DNA from: Lates calcarifer
Taxonomy: Eukaryota > Chordata > Actinopteri > Centropomidae
DNA: 64,000 bases
Direction of reading: 5' to 3'
NCBI RefSeq assembly: GCF_001640805.2
Contig: NC_066844.1
Coordinates: 9,168,430 to 9,232,429, forward strand
Part shown: one piece after another, positions 55,717 to 64,000 of the stretch
How positions within the stretch are numbered: the first letter of the stretch is position 1
Layout of the letters: every line of letters begins with the position of its first letter
Notes under the pieces: model-generated
The model's database searches: none
What the model saw: the letters and a program-made list of their open reading frames with translations, nothing else
What the model was told of the DNA's origin: nothing
Program-made: the position numbers and the translations under genes

Positions 55717-56879
55717 GGCTGACTTTGTCCTGTGGAGCCATTTGTTGGAAAAAAGTATAAACTCATTATTATCAAACTCGCCATAAACATACAAAGACTC
55801 CCAGGCTGTCAGGGTTATCAGATGGTCTTCTCAGTTCAGGCCGCATGAATCAGCTGATGGGTTGTCATGAGGCTGACATATGGGAGCCAGCAGGTGTGGG
55901 TTGGATTATGAGACGTCTATTGTCAGAAATGTGCGTCACTAAAAAATATTAATAATTTATATCAAATATAATTTGAATTTAATTATATTTGAGTTTGAAA
56001 TGTTCAACTCAACTGAATTAATTAGTTTGGAACTAAATTCCAATTAACTGAATGTAACATCATGAAACTGCCTTAATTTAACCTGAAACTGTATTTGATC
56101 CTCAATGAAAATTCAAACCTTGATTTACCTCCAAAATGTAGTTTTCAGATTTAAAATTCACTTCTTGTGACTCAATTTCAGTTTACTGAGGCGCACATCT
56201 GGTCATTGAGGAAGGTTGCAGATTCACAGACCCCCTTTTCATGTTTTCATGAAATTTCAAAAGAATTCCCTTCTGCTGCTCTGTAGTTCAGCTGTGCACA
56301 GTATGGATATCCTCCTATCTCTGCTTCTTTTTACAGGAGCCCTACCTTCTCTGTCATCCTGTTGCACTGTAGGAATAGAGGATCTGTCAGCATTATGTCT
56401 TGACTCCACAGTTAGTCCCTCTTTAAAATGGTTGTACAGTTTGGCTGACCTCTGCTCACCTGGCAGGTGTATCTTTGCTATCTACCACTTGCAGTTTGCT
56501 GTAGTTAGCAGTTGCCTTGACAGAGGCCATTTCTCTATGGAGACAGATAGGTGTCTCTTAATGCCATTTAGATGCATTTGTATATCCACTTCAGGGCTGC
56601 TGAAACACGTGTGCTATAAAAATGCTCAACTATGAGTGTTAGCCAGGACCTAATGTTTGCCTGGTAAGAACTCAAACATCAGGTTGCACTTCTGAAGGCA
56701 CAGAAGCAGATGTTGAATCCCAATAGTCTGTTCTCTTCATTGCTTTCATCATACCTTTCCTCTTGGTTGCGCTGCTTCCAATACAGTCTTTTTTAATGTT
56801 AGAGCTTTTATCCAATCAGATTTCAGCCCTGTGTTGCCAAATTATAGGAAATCTGCCTTAAAGGCCTTCAGAATCAACA

Positions 56880-57075
56880 GTGCAGCTCCATCTTGCTGGC
56901 CTACGATATTTCCATGGCATTTGATTGGATGCTCAGAGAGCATACTGGTCAGAGCTAGAGCACTGTTTCTATAGCTTGTTTAAGTTTTAATTTGCTTTAG
57001 GGTTGAGAATGGCCGCTCAACAGAAGCGGTTTTTTGATTATTTGTCTGCAAATAATCAGCAGTTTTGGTGAGGAA
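56880..57075 (-). pseudogene. hAT-type transposase C-terminal (dimerisation) remnant
   Basis: Read on the minus strand from about 57075 the sequence gives QKTASVERPFSTLKQIKT, a stop, then NSALALTSMLSEHPI. This follows the hAT dimerisation motif as found in ZMYM-like hAT proteins (typically S-ER-FS-LK-IKT ... R-S-LALLSIE). Only the C-terminal end is visible, with stops, so it is a dead fragment. No terminal inverted repeats or 8-bp duplication were identified. Confidence 0.55.
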
Positions 57076-58659
57076 AATGCATTTTACCAATAATTTATTG
57101 TTTACGTTGTCATTTTATTAGTTAATATTGATGCTTCTGCTGGAGATGTGTGTGGCGCAGCTGTGGCTACAGTATTTGGAGAGCTATTGAATTGTGTTAA
57201 TTGTGTTTTTATAGCATCGATTTAGCAATGGCATTTATTCTGGCTACATGACATGCCTGTCTGTGATACAAAGTTCTGTTATACTGAGTTTCTGTATATT
57301 TTTGATGGTTTCTATAGCCATGACATCATAATGATGGTATTAAGAGGTGGGTTAATTCAGGTAGGACACCAGTGAAGGCCTGGGTGTGAAATGTAAATAT
57401 ATGTACAGTATATTTATATATAGCTATTATACATATATAGTTCTTTCCCACATTATTACTGTGAAATTGACACTGTTACACATGTGTGACCAATGTTTAG
57501 TTATTTCTTTAACATGTAATTGCTGTCAGTATGCATACAGAAATGACTGATCTCATGCTAAAACCCATGTGCTCTACTGTTTCAACATGCTAACATAAAT
57601 TAGCCACAGAGGCTAAGGTCACGTAATGTAATAAATGGAGGTACAGTGAGCCACTGTGCTCTTGAGAACACTCAAAGGTCTAGGAACGGTGCACTGATCT
57701 ATGCCTCACCACAATTCAATAAAGAGATCATTGGATTTCATGACTTGGATTTTGACCTCCAGTGTGAATTGTGGGATATCATATACACAGGTGTGTGCCT
57801 CAGCGATCACAGCTGTGTTTAAACGAGCTTTTTCCCCTCAGTTTTCAGTGTTTCTTGCTTCTGCAGTGGTGTTTACCGGCTTATGATACCAGTAGCTCCA
57901 ATAAAGCAGTCTTGGCTCCATGTTACCATAACAAAAGGCCAGTGTTGAAAGACAGGAGACACCAGGCTGTTTCCAAGAAATAACTCACAACTACAGTACC
58001 ATCCAGAGGAATTGAAGGCATGATAGTACTTGTCTGTATGTGCGCAGCGGCCTATGTGCGCATTAGTTGAGTCAGAGGACACACCCTGGACTTATTCAGT
58101 GTGTCGGCACAGAATGGAGAAAACATAACATTCGCGTTCAGATGGCCCTCAGGCTGCAGTTTCCTGCAGTTACACACAGGTGATCATCGGCAGGACTCAA
58201 CAGAGTTACCACACAGCCTGCCTACAGGGCATGTATTGTGTCTGGGGAGGGATTTTGGAGAGTGAGTTTAAATATTTCCTGTCATGACTGTGTTCTTTTT
58301 GAGATGGAAAAGACCCGAAATTGTTATGTAATACATTTTATGATAAATAAATATAATTGCAAAATCATTTGCAATCACTGCAGATCAATACTTTTGATTG
58401 TAGTTTTCACAGTTTTGTCAGTGGTGAGACTTTCATACAGAAGCCCTGTGGAAATGTTTTATAGGCTGATGTGGTGCTAATATATGTAAATGCAACATAA
58501 TAAGTCATATACTGGCCAAATTATTTTTACACCACTTTCTATTGATTCTGTACTTATTAAAGTTATTAAAAAAAAGTCTGATTTGTATTATTTATACCCA
58601 AAATGTTTTGTGTTACAGACACAATCACAAATTAAAGCCATGCTAACTGCTCAGTGAGT

Positions 58660-58840
58660 CTATACTTAAGCACAGCAGTGCTTTGAGTTCCATGCTAACA
58701 TCGTACTAAAATGCTTACAATGACAACGCCAAGATGCTGATGTTTAGCAGGTATAATATTTACCATGTTGAACCATCTAGTGTTAGCATTTACAAATTAG
58801 CACTAAACTCCAAGTACAGCTGCTGATGGGACTATCATTA
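58660..58840 (+). repeat. Common teleost dispersed repeat
   Basis: 'AGCACAGCAGTGCTTTGAGT', 'CATGCTAACATCGTACTAAA', 'GATGCTGATGTTTAGCAGGT', 'ATTTACCATGTTGAACCATC' and 'TTAGCACTAAACTCCAAGTA' match the GCTAACAT-rich interspersed repeat found throughout percomorph genomes. Diverged copy; class uncertain. Confidence 0.65.
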
Positions 58841-59127
58841 TTATTCCTTTTTACAAACCAACATATTACACATTTTAGTTAGTTCTACAATGAGATCATT
58901 TGAGCTCAGTTTTAGTTTATTTGAGGTCACAATAATGTTTTATTGCATCTAATTTAGTCTTTGTTTTAGTTTGTTTGCTGCTCCTTGGTGTGTCTGTGTT
59001 GACTATGTGTCTACATCTGCCTGCATGTCTGTATGTGTGTGTGTTGATTCATAAAGTCAAGGGTGTGGCGGTGAAAGGGTGTGACTCTGACACACACTGT
59101 ATCATATCGTCTAGGTGAGCCTGTGTT

Positions 59128-59134
59128 TATAAAG
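59128..59134 (+). promoter_or_regulatory. TATA box of lamb3
   Basis: TATAAAG lies about 30 bp before the inferred transcription start, near 59158, and about 70 bp before a clean first-exon donor. Confidence 0.55.
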
Positions 59135-59157
59135 CAGCAGACAGGCAGCAACACACA

Positions 59158-59202
59158 CTTAAATATATCAGATAACAGAGCTGATACAATATCGACTGCC
59201 AG
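59158..59202 (+). other. lamb3 non-coding first exon (inferred)
   Basis: Ends at a consensus donor CCAG|GTGAGT (59203) and is preceded by a TATA box at the right distance. It contains no ATG; the start codon lies in the next exon, as in human LAMB3. The 5' limit is a guess. Confidence 0.5.
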
Positions 59203-59308
59203 GTGAGTCCCACATTCAGGAATACAATAAGCTGGCTTTGGTTATGCTTCTGATTTCCTGACTTTTTTGTTTTCTCATCTCCAGACTTTTTCATAGGAGG
59301 AACACAAC

Positions 59309-60727
59309 ATGAGAATACTTTTTACTTCTAGCTGGTAAGATATCCCCTCTTTTTTCACTCTAATATTTCAATAGTAGACAGAGCGCAGGTTTTTCATCCA
59401 GTGAAACACTGCGGCAGCTTGTCTCAGAGTGATCAGTGTAATCAGCTGCTGATTGGTTGGAATGAGAACGCTTTGGTCATGATGGCACATGTTTTGAAGA
59501 TATAACTCTGAAAGGATTTCTGTAGTGTGTGTCTGCCTCAGAGGCTCTTCCACCCTGACAAGCACATTACTTTAGGGAAAGTATCTAAAATATAGTTTTT
59601 CTCGAATACAAAGTATTGAAATTTTTAAAAAAGATAAATGTTTGTTAGCAGCATGTTTAATTGACACTACCAAATCAATAAAATTTTGACAAAGCTTCTG
59701 TAAAAATACATGATGATAAAAATAGCTTGGTAGTATCAAATCACATATCATCTACAGAAATGTACAATTCTAGATATTATGACTTTTTTTAAACCACAGT
59801 AAAGTATCCTATTTGAGTACTGCAGGAACATCCCATGCTTCCTTTTTAGGCATTTTCTTTTGTCCTCTTTTGCAGCCAGAATAAATAGTCTTTAGGAAGG
59901 AAATACCGCATCATTTAATCAATAAGAAATGAGCAAAACCTCTTTAACGTGGGCTAAACGAGTACCTGAAGTTCATTTTCAGGTTAAATTTGATATTGGT
60001 TTGTTAAAGGTTTCACACTATTTAAGTGAGCATTATAATCTGGGGATGACTGTTTCTGTCTGTGATTGCTCAGCGTAAGGGTTAACTGGCTGTACAGTGT
60101 CTGCTACAACAGTAGAATGACCAAGTTTTTATCAAGTAGACAAATTGAGAGATTTGTGTAAGAGAGACAGATTTTTGTATGTATATGCATTTATTCTACA
60201 ACCAACAAGTGAAGTAGGACAAAAGTAACCAAACCATTGGCATACATTGTATCATAACGCTGTATTCACATTATTAGAGTTCAACTGCAGTGGTGAAAAA
60301 TGACTAGCGATGAATGAGGCAGTGGCAGAGATCTACATTCTTCTTCCTGAACTTTATGCCATACACTGTAATTCAAGTGCAAGTGAAAATTTTGAGTTAA
60401 ACTTTGGATCGGTCCTGCCTTCCTTATGTTTTGGGTTCTGCCCATATGTCATGATAAATGTCAGTATTGATTGTGAACTGAGATTCTGATGTTATTGATA
60501 ACTGATATTGGTCATATAGTTACAGCACATTGTAATGTTGCATTTCTTGTTGCACTGCCTTCCTCTTTACAGCCATAGCTGCAGTGTCAGAGGCCCAGAC
60601 TGACTGCTCTCGGGGGGCTTGTTACCCACCCAGCAATGACCTGCTCCTGGGCAGGGCTCACCAACTCCAGGCCTCTTCCACATGTGGCCTCACTGGCTCC
60701 GAGGTCTATTGCACCCCATATCAACAG
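59309..60727 (+). CDS. lamb3: Laminin subunit beta 3, 5' coding exons (partial)
   Basis: Beta chain of laminin-332, the epithelial basement-membrane anchor. Exon 2 is 59285-59334 (acceptor CTCCAG, donor CTG|GTAAGA) with ATG at 59309 encoding MRILFTSS, like the start of a signal peptide. Exon 3 is 60573-60727 and encodes [20 protein letters not shown], then [20 protein letters not shown] and [11 protein letters not shown], the opening of the laminin N-terminal (VI) domain; the CSRGACYPP and ASSTCGLT motifs fit LAMB3 best. The two exons do not join in frame as read: exon 2 supplies 26 coding nt (phase 2) whereas exon 3 needs phase 1 (human exon 2 supplies 28). Either a small exon was missed, the splice or start call is wrong, or there is an indel. 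The remaining exons lie to the right of the window. Confidence 0.82.
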
Positions 60728-61930
60728 GTAAGAACACAATCCTGTGTTTAACACTTTAATCAAATCTTAGTTAATTATCTTGATCAAGGGAGATTTCTCT
60801 GTAGATTAAGGCCGGTTGGAAGAGTTCAGTTAAGATAAAGAAAATGTTCCTAAATTCAAGGTACAGTTTGTGAGACAGAGAAAGAGACAAAGTAAACATG
60901 AGATAACAGCTATTAAATATCAGCCTCAATTCTAAAATATTGATTTTGACCTCATAAAAACTCTTATCAGTCACCACCTCAGATAGCTGTGTTCAGCCAG
61001 GCCTCGCATGGTTCTCCACGAGGGGGTTTGCATAGCCAAGAGGCGAACACTGCAGAGGTCAGGGTGAGTAGACAGACGTGCGGGACAGAGGCTAGTTGGA
61101 CTGCCTGCTGTCCATTTGTGAAACAGTCTGATTTCAGTGCCAGAGCATCATGTTGCAACTGTACTCTTTGACCAACGTCTGAAAAACCACTCACCAGCCT
61201 ACGTGCCAGCTCAGCACAAACTTCCCAGATTTTAATGCTGTTTTTGAAATAAGACTTTAACTGTCCAGAACAGAGGACATCCAGCGGGAGTCAGGCCTAG
61301 GATGTTGCAATTTTTATTTTCGCTCAGAGAGGGAGAAAAGTGCCTCTAATTCTTGCAATGCAGATCAATTTTCATCTTTCATCACATATAATACTAAAGC
61401 TTGTTTTTCTGAAATTCAGTGACAACAAGTGAAACTGTGGCTGAACTAGTTTGGGAGTACCTAATGTACCTAATTGTGTTGTGTATCAAAATTCCCCTAG
61501 ACAGAGATGTTCCTAAATATATTCATTATATTCAATGTTAGTTTTGAAACTAATTTAAAGATGGTGCAACACAGAGTTAGGGCAGCAAAGGTCAGAAAGT
61601 GGAGTGTAGCACAGCAGTTCTTATTACAGTACCTCAAGTAGTATTTGATGTACTTCAATTGATGGTGAATGTAAAATATTCCCAGGCTGGTTATAAGTAA
61701 CTAAGTCAACAAAGTAAAGTGAATGATAATAAATGTCCAGAACCTCAAAATAATTACCAAGTATAGTACTTCAGGAAAAATGACAACATACAAGTTTGTA
61801 AATTTTATTCTCTAAAAAAAGTTGTATTGCAGCAGATAAATCAGTGATTTTCATTATAAATCCTGAACAGGCTCACTTACATGCAAACCTACAAAAACTA
61901 AATTAACCTAAAAGACAGAACAGCTTCATA

Positions 61931-61932
<2 letters not shown>

Positions 61933-61997
<65 letters not shown>

Positions 61998-61999
61998 CA
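61933..61999. repeat. (GT)n microsatellite ending in GCGCGCACAC
   Basis: About 29 GT units followed by GCGCGCACAC: a long alternating purine-pyrimidine tract, strongly Z-DNA-prone. It yields the spurious poly-(Cys-Val) and His-Thr frames on the two strands. Confidence 0.95.
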
Positions 62000-62054
62000 C
62001 AATGTTGACATCTGCCTCAGGGAATGGATAGTTGTGTTAGGTGTGGTATTAGAT

Positions 62055-62104
62055 CTCCTCTTCTTTTTTTTTTTCCTTTCTCTTTTTCCTTTTTTTTTTT
62101 TTTT
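62055..62104. repeat. Polypyrimidine tract
   Basis: About 50 nt of C/T only, with two long T runs; low complexity. Confidence 0.9.
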
Positions 62105-64000
62105 ACCTGAGCCGCACCTTGTCCAGACAGGGAGCGGCAGGAACACTCAGCTGTATCTCAGAGCTGACACATAATGATAAACACACACATATGCATGACG
62201 ACCAAAAACCAAATCTTGTTAGGTATGCCTCATCACATTGTTGCAAGATTTTGTAACACTCAAATGATTTAATTATATTTGAAGCTTCTCAAGCAGAAAT
62301 ATTGTAATATCTGGGTGCTAACTAGCCAACTTTAATTAAGAAAAAAACAGCTGCCCATTGTCGTATTTGTTGATTGGACTAGTGACTTATCATGTTCCTG
62401 GATATTTTTAAAGTAATAATGTGGCAGTAAAGGTGTGAAAGAGCCAACAGCTTTTCCACATATCTTGGAAAACATCAGATTTTGTGGGCAGATTTCTGTT
62501 GATGTGGGAATAATATTCTTTGGTAAATTTTAGAATTTTGGATGTTGATATCTTAGCCTTACTACCTAACCCTGCTGGAGTATACTTGAACATTTCAACA
62601 GAGGACCAAATCATTTTAGTGCAGTGCTGCGTAGCCAGCATTAGAATTAACAACATAATGTACCCAGGCAAAGCTTTCTCATCAATTATAATAGATTAAT
62701 ATAATAGATTTTAGTTGCTCTATGTATACTGTAAACTATGATAGTGGCTGGATGAAATGAATTGATAAAGATGGACCTATCTGTGCAAGCCCCATTTCAG
62801 CTGCATTACCTGTATATATGGTAGTTATGTTTCTGATGACCATGCATCCGTAACAGACATCTATGATTTCAATCGTGGTGTCTTTTTGCATACATGGTCA
62901 TATGAAGTAGTGTAGTTAACATTAGTTAAAATGATAACCTGAGCCTCCTTGGTGCCAACGCAGATACAGATATAGTTTAGCTAAATACTTTTATCATAAT
63001 GTCTGCTGTGGACTTTACACCCTGACTGAGGATCAAAAGTTTGTACAGACTGCTGGCAATGAATGCATTTCAAACAGTGGTGTATTTGAGGTGAGGCTAC
63101 ACTGCCAAAAGTCGCAAACCTTGAGGAAAGGGTCTCTGCACTGAATCACTTTTAACCTACATATACAAAGTGAGGAAAAACCTCCCCATCATGCTTTACT
63201 GAGATTAGATGTCTTTTGAAATTAGAAAAAAATGCTGTTGTATCCCGTCAAGCACGCATCCAAATGTGCATCGGTTGGCACAGCCCAGTTCAGCGCAAAG
63301 ACCTAAAGCAGGGGAAAACTGCTAACTTAATTTTGAAAAAACAAACAAAATACACGTAAAAAATATTTTATAGTGGTTTACTGAGACATAAGGAGACATT
63401 GAGAGCTGCAGCATAGAATCTTCCAACCACAAGCATAACATTGACCACAGGTTTCATACTCTGTTTTCAAAATAGAAATTAACACCTTTGCAATTTCATG
63501 TTAGATTATTTCTTGTGTGTGCAGCAAAAAATGAAATTGGACAGTTACGTTCATTAAATAAGTAAAGGTAATTATTCAGGCTCAGTCAGGCAAAAAGACC
63601 TATTCTTATCAGTGTTTTTGAATATGGAAATAAAAAAAATTAGTAGAGATCACAAATCTATAGCACAAAGCCTATATTACAAACTGGGGGCCTGGAGTTT
63701 GAGGGGGTTTAATGAATGGACCATGGACTTGAATAATGGAAACTTGTAGGACCCAACACTTATGGAGCTTGGCCAATATAAGAATTGTCTCTGTGGAGTC
63801 CCCCAATTTTTTAGATGCAGCACATACCACATACCAAGTTGTTAGGAATAAGGTAACATACATAGTACGATTCAACAAATGTTTGAAAGGTAGCTGGAAA
63901 ACAATTTCATAAAGATGAGCTTCATGTTTATTTGTAACAGGACAGCTGTGTAAGAAAGCCTTCAGCCTGAGTGAGTTGAGGCACGTAGCTGAGAGAAATA

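Larger units (their letters stand above)
53262..59127. other. Intergenic region between divergent g0s2 and lamb3
   Basis: Contains the g0s2 promoter side at the left, a (CA)n run, a hAT-like remnant and a common teleost repeat. The stretch 54420-54730 is relatively GC-balanced with a 60-codon frame, but nothing in it is recognisable. No hsd11b1-like exon was found here. Confidence 0.6.
60728..64000 (+). other. lamb3 intron, incomplete at right edge
   Basis: After the donor CAG|GTAAGA no further laminin exon (the WQMKCCKC-type sequence that should follow) is visible up to the window end. It contains a (GT)n tract and a polypyrimidine run. The short frames at 60979-61194 and elsewhere match nothing. 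Confidence 0.6.

Noticed and set aside
56216..56635. 139-codon plus-strand frame with hydrophobic stretches
   Set aside because: No recognisable domain, no splice partners, and next to hAT debris; treated as chance.
53262..59127. hsd11b1 expected near g0s2 by analogy with human
   Set aside because: No short-chain dehydrogenase motif (TGxxxGIG, YxxxK) was found on either strand by eye.
60728..64000. Next lamb3 exon
   Set aside because: Searched for the laminin N-terminal continuation (WQ-KCC-C type) and found none; presumed outside the window.

Overview
This window is animal nuclear DNA, almost certainly from a ray-finned (teleost) fish. Genes are split into short exons with GT...AG introns, intergenic gaps run to several kilobases, and the non-coding DNA carries decayed Tc1-like transposons, tRNA-derived SINEs with the stock fish sequence, other familiar teleost dispersed repeats and long (GT)n/(CT)n microsatellites. 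There are no operons, CRISPR arrays, or rRNA or tRNA genes.

Layout, left to right: (1) 1-9164: first coding exon of a CAPS-family gene (cadps type) on the minus strand at 8814-9164, in a CpG-rich block; everything to its left is taken as its first intron. (2) 9165-15527: 6.4 kb head-to-head gap holding Tc1 and SINE debris and a perfect hairpin. (3) 15528-32578: a complete 11-exon nicotinamide phosphoribosyltransferase gene (plus strand, 493 aa). It is clearly NAMPT, but diverged from the classical vertebrate protein, including changes at NMN-phosphate-binding positions, and looks like a second paralogue. (4) 32579-40134: 3' UTR and repeat-rich intergenic DNA. (5) 40135-46415: a complete five-exon ldlrad2 gene (signal peptide, CUB-like region, LDL-receptor class A module, Pro-rich stalk, transmembrane helix, Cys-rich tail). 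(6) 46416-52877: intergenic. (7) 52878-53261: single-exon g0s2 on the minus strand. (8) 53262-59157: intergenic with a hAT-type remnant. (9) 59158-64000: the 5' end of lamb3 (plus strand), running off the right edge.

The genes do not form one pathway. NAMPT makes NMN for NAD salvage, G0S2 restrains triglyceride lipolysis, LAMB3 is a basement-membrane laminin chain, CAPS primes dense-core vesicles, and LDLRAD2 is a little-studied membrane protein. The coherent signal is genomic: g0s2 and lamb3 lie head to head as in human 1q32, and NAMPT normally sits near other laminin beta genes (LAMB1/LAMB4, human 7q). The divergent nampt here may therefore be an ancient whole-genome-duplication copy kept on the lamb3-bearing paralogous block. 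Exon boundaries were read by eye from splice signals and frame continuity; UTR limits and repeat edges are approximate.
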